DNA from: Hirsutella rhossiliensis
Lineage: Eukaryota > Ascomycota > Sordariomycetes > Hypocreales > Ophiocordycipitaceae
Assembly (NCBI RefSeq): GCF_020360975.1
Contig: NW_025408667.1
Coordinates: 4,216,001 to 4,280,000, forward strand
Reading direction: 5' to 3'
Length of the DNA stretch: 64,000 nucleotides
In this document: piece after piece, positions 1 to 10,699 of the stretch
How the letters are laid out: each line of letters begins with the position of its first letter
Position numbering within the stretch: position 1 is the stretch's first letter
Position numbers and translations under genes: made by a program
Notes under the pieces: generated by a model
The model's input: only the letters and a program-made list of their open reading frames with translations
What the model was told of the DNA's origin: nothing
Database searches by the model: none

Positions 1-1557
1 GTTGGACCCGATAAACGACTTGCCAAGGTGTTCTTCAAAGGCCACGGAGTTTATCGCAATGGATTGCCTGAGTATACGTTTGACGTCGGGGGCGAGTCTG
101 TCTGCGACTTGTTCCAGGCTGGCCGTCTCGGGGCCTGTGAATGCTGATGCCCCTGCCGAATCCGCACGAGACGAGGGGATGCGGACACCACCGAAGTGCA
201 AACAAGACCCGATCGAGCATGCCGCAACCATCATTCGGTTCTGTGTCAGCGTGCCAGTTTTGTCGGAGCAGATGTTGGTGACATTGCCCATGGTCTCGCA
301 GGCTCTGAGGTGGCGAACAAGGTTGTTATCCTTGAGCATCCTCGTAGATGCAAAGGCCAGCGACAGCATCACTGCGAGAGGAAGGCCCTCCGGTACGGCT
401 ATGACGAGCACAGTGAGAGTGATGATGACGATATCGACGAACTCTCTGCCCTTGTCCGCCGGCGTTTCTGCGTTGTGAGGCAGCTTCACCAAGAATTTAA
501 TAAACAGAGTAGCGAATAAAACCAAAGCAACCACGCCGCCGCCATAGGCGATGTACTTGGCGACAGTTGTAAGCCGGACCTGCAGGGGGGTGGGCTCGGG
601 CTCATCCTGCAAGGACGCAAGAACTTTGCCGTACGTTGAATTGAGCCCGGTCGCTGTGACGAGGAACGTGCCGACGCCGTCGAGGACCTTTGTTCCTGAA
701 AGAACAAAGGGGTCATGGCGGAAGACGGCCGGGTCCCAAGCCTCCTGATTGCTATGCACCTCGCCGAATGCTTCGTCGCCTGGAACCTTGTGGACAAGCT
801 CCCCTTCTCCAGTCGCCGAAGACTCGTCACACATGACGCTGAAGCCATTGATCAAAACACCATCGGCTGGTATCACATCGCCGGGCTCGAGGTGAACGAC
901 ATCTCCAACCAAGACGCCGGACACGGGGATCAGAACCGAGATGCCTGAGCGAATGACCTTGACGTCCCTCTGCAGCTGCTTCTTGTTGAGCTTCCGGAAC
1001 TGGCGCTGCTTCTCCCAGTCGTTGATTGATCCGACAAGCACAATGACCACAACGGCAATGAGGATGGCGACGCCCTCCACCCACTCGACGGGTGGGTTGC
1101 CCGGCGCGTGAGCCGTGCCTAGGGCCTGGTAGAGTCCGATGGCGAGAGACACGGCAGCGGCAGCTGTCAAGAGGAAGAGGACGGGGTCGTTGTACGCCGC
1201 CCACAGGAGCTGCAAGATGTTTGGCTGCTTTTTGGTCGGCACATGGTTATCAAGGAAAATGCGCTTCCGGTCAGAAAACAGGGCGTCCGTCGCGGAGCCT
1301 CCAAGCCACAGAGATTGGCTCCCCGCGACCAGATGTTCAGCCTTGCCATCGGTGGGAGTTATGGTAGCATTCCCGGCGACTGCGGGAGACGCGGCAAGCT
1401 TTGTCTCGTGGCCACTCAGGCCGCTCTGGAGGTCTGTTCGCAGCCCTCTCTCCAGGCCCGCAAGGCCACCGAGCCCGCAAAATGCTATAAGACTCTTGGG
1501 GTTGTGAAGGGTGCTCAGTTGCGCCGGAGAAAGCAAGGCGTCTCCTCTGCCTGCCAT
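1..1557 (-). CDS. P-type Ca2+-ATPase, Pmc1/PMCA type (N-terminal part, truncated by window edge)
   Basis: Uninterrupted 519-codon frame from an ATG at 1557 to the window edge; the C-terminal half lies outside. Family role: ATP-driven export of Ca2+ from the cytosol into the vacuole or out of the cell. Visible parts in order are an N-terminal cation-ATPase segment (about residues 20-90), a first membrane pair (about 100-155), the actuator domain with DESSATGEGE (T249-G250-E251), a second membrane pair containing PEGL (389-392), and the phosphorylation loop SDKTGTLTQNRM with the catalytic Asp at about residue 432. The usual actuator TGES reads TGEG here, with the key Glu kept. An in-frame stop lies upstream of the ATG, so 1557 is the start unless a 5' exon is spliced on. 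Fungi carry several Pmc1 paralogues, so I give no symbol. Family assignment is firm; the paralogue is not. Confidence 0.92.
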   Translation of the reverse strand, partial: MAGRGDALLSPAQLSTLHNPKSLIAFCGLGGLAGLERGLRTDLQSGLSGHETKLAASPAVAGNATITPTDGKAEHLVAGSQSLWLGGSATDALFSDRKRIFLDNHVPTKKQPNILQLLWAAYNDPVLFLLTAAAAVSLAIGLYQALGTAHAPGNPPVEWVEGVAILIAVVVIVLVGSINDWEKQRQFRKLNKKQLQRDVKVIRSGISVLIPVSGVLVGDVVHLEPGDVIPADGVLINGFSVMCDESSATGEGELVHKVPGDEAFGEVHSNQEAWDPAVFRHDPFVLSGTKVLDGVGTFLVTATGLNSTYGKVLASLQDEPEPTPLQVRLTTVAKYIAYGGGVVALVLFATLFIKFLVKLPHNAETPADKGREFVDIVIITLTVLVIAVPEGLPLAVMLSLAFASTRMLKDNNLVRHLRACETMGNVTNICSDKTGTLTQNRMMVAACSIGSCLHFGGVRIPSSRADSAGASAFTGPETASLEQVADRLAPDVKRILRQSIAINSVAFEEHLGKSFIGSN

Positions 1558-2300
1558 TGGATGATATGGGGCGTCAGCAAAGGGGGTAGCGGTCACCGGA
1601 GAGGGATGACAAGCCGCGGTCTAGAGCTTTTGTCCAGGCAGCCCTGCACAGCATGTACGGAGAGGTGCCGCAGCTGGATGCCGCTTCGTAGTGGCAGTTC
1701 GGCGTGCCGGCAGCTTCAGTCACGCGTGGTGAGCCGGCGATGGAGATGCTCCGCCAGAGATGCTCCGCCAGAGATGCTTGCACTGCTGGCAGCACTGCCA
1801 CAGCATGTCGTGACGACGTCCAGCGTGGTTGCCCCGCAGGCGGCCTGCTCAGCAAAACCCCCTGACCCCCTACTAGCAGTCGCCTCGACAGCTCGAGGTA
1901 GGCTGTGCCAGCAGGTTCCTTTTGTTGCCCCTTCTGTAGCCCCCTGCCGCTGATTCCGTCCGATACGCCGCCACCGATCGCCAAATCTCCTCAAGGAGCT
2001 CCAAACAAATGCGCTGGCAAAGCGCATAACGAGTCGGAAGCCGACAATTACAGGACCCAAAACGAGGAGGCACCACGCTCGGGATTAAACGCCAGGATAT
2101 ATATAGTTAAACGATATAAACTAAGCTGTGTTATTATATATATACCTTACCCCTCTTATACTAAAGAAGGCGATTTTTATACTTATATCTTCACGTGGTT
2201 ACCCAGACGCATGACTGTCCGGTAGCGAGTAACCTGTCTGGCTGTGCTCCCCATGCTGTATATTGATTCTATTTCCTGAGATGGCTTGACTACACACGCC
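1558..2300. other. Spacer: Ca2+-ATPase upstream region and LtrA 3' side
   Basis: No supportable gene. It holds a short tandem repeat at 1743-1778 and an AT-rich stretch at about 2085-2190 with TATATATA runs that contrasts sharply with the GC-rich flanks. This is presumably the promoter side of the ATPase gene. Confidence 0.6.
1743..1778. repeat. 14-bp tandem repeat, 2.6 copies
   Basis: The unit GAGATGCTCCGCCA occurs twice in full and once in part (GAGATGCT), without mismatches. It lies upstream of the Ca2+-ATPase start. Confidence 0.9.
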
Positions 2301-4653
2301 CTAACTGTTTACATCCATCCCCTGTTGCTCCTTGCCCGTCCTCCGCGTGTCGTTGGTCCAGCCGCCAGCCGGGGTCGGCGGGACGTAGTCAGAGGCGCTG
2401 GGCCGGCCGCGGCGACGGAAGTGACGCACGTGGTGACCGACATTGCCGCCGTTGATGTGAGTGACGACGAGGACAATGGCCCAGACAAAGGTGATGACGG
2501 GCAGGACCCAGAGCGTCTGGAGGAAGTCAAAGGCCTTTTGGGGGCTGTAGAAAAGGAGGGCGGTGAGGCTGGTGCCGAGGGCGAGGAGGAAGATGATTGT
2601 AAGGCGGATAATAGGCCAGGGCTTGAGCGGCGTCGTGCGCGCAATGATGGCTAGGAACATCATAAAGAAGAGGGTGCATCCGCCGGCGACGTACGTGTAG
2701 GCAAACTGCGAGTCCCGTTAGTGGCGACGTAACCCCAACCGTAAGCCCCAGGGCCACGCATCTATTAACATACCACGAGCTTGTATCGTTCCAACGTCTT
2801 GTCCTGTACCTGGCCCTGGAAACCGCTGCCCTCGATGTCTTGGCCGACCTGGAGGTTTTTGGTTGTGACCTCGCTCTCTAGGCCCACGCCGAAGGTGGCG
2901 AACAGGGCGTTGGCCATGGAGGACATTGCGGCCTGGAGGGCGTTGGAGAAGACATCGTAGGATTGGAGGTCGGTATCCTGAAGGGCCGCTGTGTCGTCGG
3001 TGCGGTAGTAGTTAGCGAGGTCGGGCCAGAAGGAGTCGGGTATCTGGGAGATGTTGGCGAGCGCATTATTAACGGTATCCTGAGTGCTGGCGATCCTGGG
3101 TGGGAAATCGAGAAAGAAGACTTGCGCCGACTTATTGAGGCTGCCCTGTACCTGCTTGCTGGTGGCGTTAAAGAGCCAGTCACTATTAGCCCGGCTAAGG
3201 CCCGAGCTTAGCTTATTGAGCACGTCGATAATCTTAGACCAGAGAAGGAACTGCGTAAAGCCTTGGGTGAAGAGGATGAGGGAAAGGTGGAAGGGCAGGT
3301 GTATGCCTATCCAGAGCTGCTGGCGCAGGGGGGGCAGGTAGAACGAGGACCGTAGCCAGTCAAAGTAGACAAGGAAGATAAAGTAGATGGTGGCCGTAGC
3401 GGCCGTGACGAGCCCAATCGTCGCCTTGTCTGGTTTTGTTTGCAAGAAGGTCAGCGGATGTGGATGTACTAGGACGAGGCTGGGGAAGAAAGGGGGAGAG
3501 CCACGAACCCCAGGCATCCGGGTGCTTGACAATGGTGACGACCTCCCTAGCCACCTGGATAATACCGTCGCCAATGATAATTACGGTTAAAAGCGTGAGG
3601 CGCTTCATGATGTGCGTCTTGGTGAAGTTAAGGATAGCGTAAAAGTTGGAAATAGCAATGGTAATAATAGCCTCGGCGCCCGAAACAAAGTACCACGAGA
3701 TAAAGATGCGGCTATTTCGGTCCTCTTTAAATCCAAAAGTGATGCCAAAATAGATGATGGCAGCGACGGTGTGAACGGCGATTTGAATGTATAGGGGAAT
3801 GCGAGCCTTTTCGAACCGCCTGACGTGCCATAGCGTCGCGCCGTACTCAATGGCCAGGCACGCGCGGGAGAAAAAGAGGATGAGCGCTGCGCAAGTCAGT
3901 CCCAAGGCTCCTTTCCTCGACGTAGCAGAAGGGAAGAAAGTCACGCACACATTGCCTGCATCGTCTCTTTATCCTGGTCCGTCGGGTTGAACTTGGGGGC
4001 AACAACGGTGAAGCCAACCATGACGCCGAGCTGAATGGCCCTCGTCAGACGAGCTTGTGCCATGGGTTAGCCAGACGCGACTCTGAGTAGGCGGGGAAAT
4101 AAAGGCCTCACAGAAGATGCTGTCGGTGACGTACCGAACGTCGAAGAGCGTGACAACAAGCCATGTCACCCACAGGAGGCTGTGGAGCGCAAGAGGTAGC
4201 GGTCAGTAGACTGATGCGGACAAAGGACGGACCAAGGTTTATTTAGACAAGGAGCCGTACAAGAAGAAGCCGATATAGGCCTTGAACCGGGCGTGGTTGG
4301 TGACTTCCTGGTTATCGGAAAAGACGTTGTAGTTGGCGGCGAAGAAGAGGTCGAAGAAGACCTCCAAGAGGCTGGGCTCCTCGCGCTGCGGGCCGTATCA
4401 TGTTAGCACCAGTTGAATGCGCCAGTGAGGGAACTCGACGCACCCGCACGAGCCGGGGGAGGTCCCGGGGGGGACGGCGGCCGCCCTTGTCGCTGTCGCC
4501 GTCGCTGTCGCCGTCGCTGTCCGTGATGACGCGGTCGAGGCTCCGAGCCTCGTCATCACCGTGGTACACTAGCGGGCTCGTGAAGAGCCGCAGTTTGCCG
4601 CCGGGCTGCATTTTGGTGTCGTGGTCCGACATGCTGGAGGCTTTTTCCGGCAT
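2301..4653 (-). CDS. LtrA-family (low temperature requirement A) multi-pass membrane protein
   Basis: Seven exons fit with consistent phase: 4653-4450, 4385-4261, 4179-4112, 4053-3949, 3886-3509, 3429-2774 and 2705-2301, giving about 646 residues. A second ATG at 4632 is an alternative start. Introns have branch points such as GCTAAC and CTGAC; the third ends in AAG. The first part is a soluble N-terminus with an SDGDSDGDSD repeat. Then comes the LtrA signature region (SLLEVFFDLFFAANYN, WLVVTLFDVRYVTDS), many hydrophobic segments, a large polar loop (roughly residues 330-480) and a final pair of helices before a basic tail. The family is named from a bacterial cold-growth gene. Its biochemical role in fungi is unknown, so I assign only membrane localisation. 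The gene is divergent from the MFS transporter across a 4.1-kb spacer. Confidence 0.87.
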
Positions 4654-7600
4654 ATACCGCGTGTTACCTCAACTAGATTACGGCGACATAAAAAAGGGAG
4701 AGTGAAGGGCACGACGGGTAATACTGGAAATGAAGTGGATGATAATAACGGCCAAAGAACCGTGGGTCCTGCTCTATGAAATCCCCTTCGAGCTAACAAG
4801 CCCTTGAGAGCATGACCGGCCCAGACAACCCCTGAAGAGCCTAAAGGACTCAATGGGGCGGGCGGCTCCCGGACGAGAGGGCTGAAGGTGAGAGACGCCT
4901 GGGGCTGAAACTCGCACGGCTCTCTGATGGCAAAGGCGGCCGGGTGTTACAAAGCCGTAAGGGATTGGACCTTCTGACACACAAAGTACTGCGTCTGACG
5001 CCGAACCTTGTTTCATCAAAACAATTAGAATCGATTAATCATCACAATATGTCCGCAGGGCAAAGAGGGACTACAGAAACACACAGACAAGCACACACCA
5101 TCCCGGCCCAGTACACAAACCAGGGCCGTAGCAAGCTCGGAGGCCAGGATCGGAAACAAAATGCCGACCTGCCCATCCTCGCTTGGCCCCGTGCGAATGG
5201 CCCTGGAAAAGTACATAATGGGGCGCGGAGGGAGCCCGAGAGGCCGCGGCTGTGGCAAAGTGCCTTGGTATATCGCCGTCGAGTGCAGTCTCAACTTATC
5301 TGACAGGAATCTGAAATCCTGGGAGGGTCAAGAACGAGGGGATACCCTAGAACCCCCATTTTGCTTGCAGCAGTCAACCAGCTGTTTAAACCGCTTCCTG
5401 ATAGGCCGAGGCTAAGTATATACTGTATATTGAAATTTTCCATTCCTTCTGACTTGTAGGAAGGCATCGTTTAGCCAAGGTAGAGTAGTAGATATAGTAG
5501 ATTACTTAACTGTTAAGCATAATACAATTATTAGTCGCGTATATTTATCCATGTTTTATAGGCAGCTGTAAATGCAGAATATAAGAGAGACACGCCTATA
5601 AACCTTCCATTAACCTATAGTCATAAATGCTCTGATAATTAAAATGCTCTTTAAGGAGTGAGCCTCGTAGCAAGATAACATGTAAGGTAGCAATATAGCT
5701 AGCCCCTAAGACCCTAAGTCGGAGCCCAGCATCCAAGAAATTGGCGTAGATGATGGATGGCAAGCCTGGACTCGAAATCGATGTAAGATCAAGTGCCAAG
5801 TTGGAAGTTTTTTAGAAAATAAAGTTTTCAGGGCGGATGAGAAAGCCTGCTGAAGCATAATACAAGGAATCCGACGACTGAAACCCGTGCGCTCGCTGAA
5901 AACCACGTCGCATTTCGGCCCGTCTCGATTGTGACCTCTAAGCATACAAGATACTAGGAACGGTCGGGAGGAAGTTGGACACGGGTATAAGCCCAGGCGG
6001 CCGGTTCCGCCATCAACTCAACCGATATCCCGAGACCTTGCAGTGCACCAGCAACGGCCGTAAGCTGCAACATCTTTATAGCTACCCTTTCCCTAATTAG
6101 TTATAAGCCCCCGGGCTCTATAGCTAGCTAGGATATGGCCCTAGAGGCTGCATGCGAGTAATGAAAAAAAAAACCCCCCAAGTTATCTCTCGCTCGATTA
6201 ATCCTTCGTTGATTCTTTGAACGGGGCAGAGGGCCGATCAGGGTCGCAACATAAGCACTTCCAAGACAATTCTGTCTTGGGTGCCGATAACGTATGCTCT
6301 GTTTGTCCCAAGCCCTGCTCCACGAACTGCGAAAGTAGGAGGAGACGGGTCTCGGCTTTGGAGTCGTCTTTTCCGGGCGCCATTATGGACAGCGCCTCCA
6401 ATTGAAGGCGAACGAGCCCTCTTGACCTTGGATACCATCAAACAAGACAGTCAAGTGTCCACGTTGCCGGCCGCTGTCTCAGCATTTTGAAAATGAGCTC
6501 ATGGACGGCTATCCAGTCTAGACGACGCCAGATCATGACCACGTATCACCGCTCCGGTCTTTCATTGGCTATAGAGTCTAGGAAACATTTGGTAATGTGG
6601 CCTTGCTGTCTTGGAAGGACTCGGCAATGTCATTTATAAGCTACATTTGAGACGGCGCTGCCTCGGCCGTTCGTTTGTCCGTCTCTGCGAAAGACGGCTT
6701 GCGCGAATAGGATGGAAGAGAAAAGAGGGAAAGGATTCTCGTCCGCTTAAGCTTATCAGCTAGACATTGATCGAATCGGTAGATCCTGCCACGGTGCCCT
6801 TGGTTACTTACAACTTGGGTAGTATACCGTGGTCGGGGATTTGACGGGTCCTGCCGAACCCGGTGCCGAGACTTGGCCCAATAGGCATCGAGGTGAAAGG
6901 GGGGGGAACGTAGTGATGAATGACGGATCTAGTTGCAGCTTCTCCGACAGATCTGACTACCTGTCTGCTTTGGAACCAAGGGATGGGAGTGCCGGAATGT
7001 TCGCTCCAGGGCCGCACGCCACGGAAAGTAGGAGGCGGGGGTGCGGATATTGTAGGTGCTCCATGTAAAGGCTACAATTGCTTCTACTCTTTAACATGCT
7101 AGGATGTCCTCGTGGGTTCCATTCATGGGCGGGCATTTACCATGCATACTCTGACGAAGAGTTCATCTCTCATAACTGAAGTGTAGGGATGCCTGTAGAC
7201 TTCGGTCTATCCAGATACGAGTTCGATAGTTATTCTCAGAGGTAAGAGCGAGTTAAAGACTGCTTAATAAAGTCAGACATGCCCAACACCAACGAGTAAA
7301 AGAACGAGTGCCTGGCCCGCAACCGGCTCGCTCCAACGTAATGCCTGACGCACACGCGCTTACGGACACATCCCAGATGACGAATCAAGCTGCGGCAGGC
7401 CAGCGGCACCGGTATTGGTGTATCGTCAGGACCTGGCCTCAGGGCGAAACATTGACTTGGGACGACGAGGTGAGCTCGTCCGTTAGGCTGGATCGGGTGG
7501 CGGGATGGGCTGCAGCTCCTTGCTTCATGCTGCTGGTTTGCCCTGGATATGACAGGAAGGTGTTCTGCCCCGGTCTTGGGATGTCATGGTCGAGGGGTTG

Positions 7601-8760
7601 TAAGCGTTTCACCCGCTTCGACTTGGGCATTTGAGCCCTGCGGTGGCGAGCCGATCAGATATCTCCATACAGTCAAGGGCGACAGCCACAGAAGAAGCCA
7701 CGATCAAAAGGCGCCTGATTAGATTATCCCCTTCCTGAAAAGAATAGAAGCCGTCCAAAGTGGATTCTTCGGGCGCCCCTCCCGAGCCAGCGGTTAAGCG
7801 GCATCGTGGTTCATGTGAGACAGCGATGCAGAATCGTGCACGCCAAAAGACTAATCCAGACTCCAAGGTCGACACCTCGCACAGGTTATCGCCGATGAAC
7901 CTTGCAGATTCCATGCCAGACAAAACGGTCCTCTCGTCCTTAGGTGGCCTTGCTGCCAGCCTGGTAAATCCTCGAGGGTCGGAAGCCGGACAGTTACATG
8001 TCCAGAATGATGGCAACGTGCAAGGGGAAGCACTCCAGGCTCTGCTCTGCAACAGAGAGAGCCCAGGCACGGTATGGGACGCGAGGGCCAGCTTCCAACC
8101 TTCCATGCTGGATGCCCGTCTCACTGACACCAGCAAGCCCCTTACACCCTACACATTGCAGTCTGCCCACGCCCGCCGCCGCGGTAACGCAGCACATAGT
8201 ACATGTACAAAGCCTGAAGGATAGGAACCAAGATGGGAGGAAAGAGAGATTCACATCCCGTGTATATAGTTACATGTAAAGCACAGTCCGTCTTGCCCAG
8301 CCCCGTTCAGCAACACGGCTGAGGCATTTGCGCGTTCATTACAGTCGTCTAAACCCCTCTTTGTCCCGATAACCCCCTGGAACCTCGCCATTCCTCCGTC
8401 CCCGAGCCTGTCTCGCGACACGCGGTGCCGCGACACAAACGGGCAAGAAAAAGGTCCTTCGGTCTGTATCAGACGGACAGCCACGCATCCAGGGAAATGG
8501 GGGCCCGGGAACAGTCCCAGGTTCATTGCAAAAACGTCCCATGTTGTCGCCGTCTGGCGTGTGTCTAGCTGTTGACGTGTGTCTAGCTGTTGACCGGATG
8601 AACCGATTTAAATATATCGATACGTCGCCATGGAATCTCCAGGGGCTCTTGCTCATGTCCCTTCGCTGAAGGCTCGGGCACCATCTCATCATTCTTCGGT
8701 TACCGCGTCCTCGCTTCGAACCTCCAATGCCCCAAGCCTCCAACGGCCTCTATTCCCACC
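4654..8760. other. Long divergent spacer, no supportable gene
   Basis: All open frames here are short, lack conserved motifs, lack splice-consistent partners or begin at non-ATG codons. About 5400-5720 and 6060-6180 are AT-rich islands, possibly eroded repeats. A perfect 18-bp tandem duplication lies at 8558-8593. The last few hundred bases are the likely MFS promoter. Confidence 0.55.
8558..8593. repeat. 18-bp perfect tandem duplication
   Basis: The unit CGTGTGTCTAGCTGTTGA is present twice head to tail, about 170 bp upstream of the MFS transporter start, so it may lie in that promoter. Confidence 0.9.
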
Positions 8761-10699
8761 ATGAGTCGTTCCAGCGGAAGCACGATTGTGGAAGACAGCC
8801 AGAGTCACCTCGATGGCCCAGAGCATCCACCAGGGACTGTCGAGCTGCTGCTGTCCAGTAAGCTAAACATGACGGGACCAGCTGCACTCGAGGCCCAGGC
8901 TGACGCCTCTCTTTCCTCTAGAGCGCAAGAGCGAGAAGGAGGGCGAACTGACTCTGGTCCCCACGCCCACTGATGATCCTCGCGATCCCCTGGTTCGTTG
9001 CCTCCCACGTGTCTTTGCCAGGACGCTGCTCACCACGTCTTGCAGGCGTGGCCAATGTGGCGCAAATGCCTCAACTTTGGGCTCCTCTCCACCACCACCA
9101 TGGCCCTGTTCACCGGGTATGCGAGACCGTCGGTTCACGTCGAGAGCTCCGGGGTACTGACAGCGCCGCAGCCTGTCTATCCAGCACATATTCTGGGCTC
9201 CCATGAGAAAGGACTTGAACGTCACCTACGACGACCTTATGCGTGCCAGGGCTGCCCAGCTCGGCTCCGAGGCCATCGCATGCGTCATCTTCATCCCATT
9301 TGCCAAAAAGTACGGCCGACGCCCCGTCTACATCGTCTCCACGATCACCTTCACCGCGGCCAGCTGGTGGTCGGCGTACATGAAGACGGTTCCCGAGATT
9401 TTCCTGAGCAACATACTCAAGGGCATCGCCGCCGCCGTCAACGAGACGGCGGTTCAGATGAGCGTACGTTGTCCCACGCCCCGGGTGAGCCCCTTGTGTT
9501 GCCGGTCTGACGATGCCGTCTAGGTCCGCGACATGTTCTTCGTCAATCAGAGGGGCAGTGCCAATGCCGTTTATCTTGCTGCTCTGAAGTTCGGCACCGC
9601 GCTCAGCCCCATCGCAGCCGGGGCCCAGGCGGCGAAAACGGGATGGCGGTCCTCCTACATCACCCTCTCCGCCATCATGACAGTCGTGACCCTGCTTTTC
9701 GCAGCAACGTTTGAGGAGACCAAGTTTATCCCTCGAGCCCAGGCCGGCGTGGGCGAAAAGAGCAGGCCCAGTGACGACGGGCTCCATACCGGGGACGGGG
9801 CGGCTCGTGTCGGGACTGGAGGACAGAAGGCCGCTCCGTCTTCAAAAAAAGTGCGGTGGCCGAGAGGCATGAGTCTCCAGTTCCTCACTACTACCGACGA
9901 GTCCCTCTGGAGGACCATGTATAACCCGATCCACGTGTGGTGGATGCCTCATATCCTCGCTGCTTCCTGGATATACGGATCGAGCCTCGCCTTGGTCATC
10001 ATCTTGAGCTCCATGAAGTCCATCGTCTTCCCCGCACCACCGTATAACTTTAACCCTGGCCAGCTAGGGCTCTTGCAACTCGCGCCCTTTATCGGATCCT
10101 GTCTCGGCATCTTCTACGGCGGATACCTCGTTGATCGGGTCATCGTGTACTTGGCGAAACGGAACCGAGGTCTGTTCGAGCCGGAAATGCGCTTGTACCT
10201 GATGCCTCTGCCGGCCGTGATCATGGCGGGCGGCCTGGCTGTGTTTGGAATCACGGCGAGTCGCGTAAGTCGAGAACCAGACACAAGCGAGCCTTAGTTG
10301 CTGACAAACTGCAGGGTATGCACTGGATTTACCCGTGCATTGGAAGCGCCATGACCTCGTTCGGATTTGGAGCCCTCGGCGACATGGTGTTGACGTGCGT
10401 TATTGACGCCTATCCAAACGTATGCCCCCTGACCTCTGGACACTACGCGAGGCATGCTGACTCGGGGCAAGATTGTCTCTCTCGCGTTTGTTGCCATTGC
10501 CTTTTTCCGCAACACTCTGAGCATGATTGGCACATTTGGCCTCGGCCCGTGGCGCGAGAGCATGAGCGTCGAGAATATGTTCATCATCATGGCGGTCGTG
10601 AGCCTTGTCATTAACCTCTCTGCTTTGCCCCTTGTCATTTGGGGCAAGAAGGCAAGAATCGCCACCGCTGCTCGATATTATCGCCTGGCAACCAAATGA
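8761..10699 (+). CDS. Major facilitator superfamily transporter
   Basis: Seven exons with matching phases: 8761-8857, 8922-8992, 9046-9116, 9172-9463, 9524-10264, 10315-10419 and 10472-10699, giving about 534 residues. The start ATG at 8761 follows CCACC. Exon 2 gives the DPRDPL segment typical of the pre-TM1 region of fungal DHA1-type carriers. The loop between TM2 and TM3 carries KYGRRPVY, the MFS motif-A equivalent. A hydrophilic central loop (about residues 235-285) separates the two six-helix halves. Family role: proton-coupled export or uptake of small molecules at the plasma membrane; the substrate cannot be read from sequence. The A in DPLAWP replaces the common N at the exon 2/3 junction, which may mean that boundary is off by a few bases. 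Confidence 0.9.

Noticed and set aside
7609..8136. 175-codon minus-strand frame upstream of the MFS gene
   Set aside because: Low-information composition, competing overlapping frames on both strands and no splice-consistent extension.
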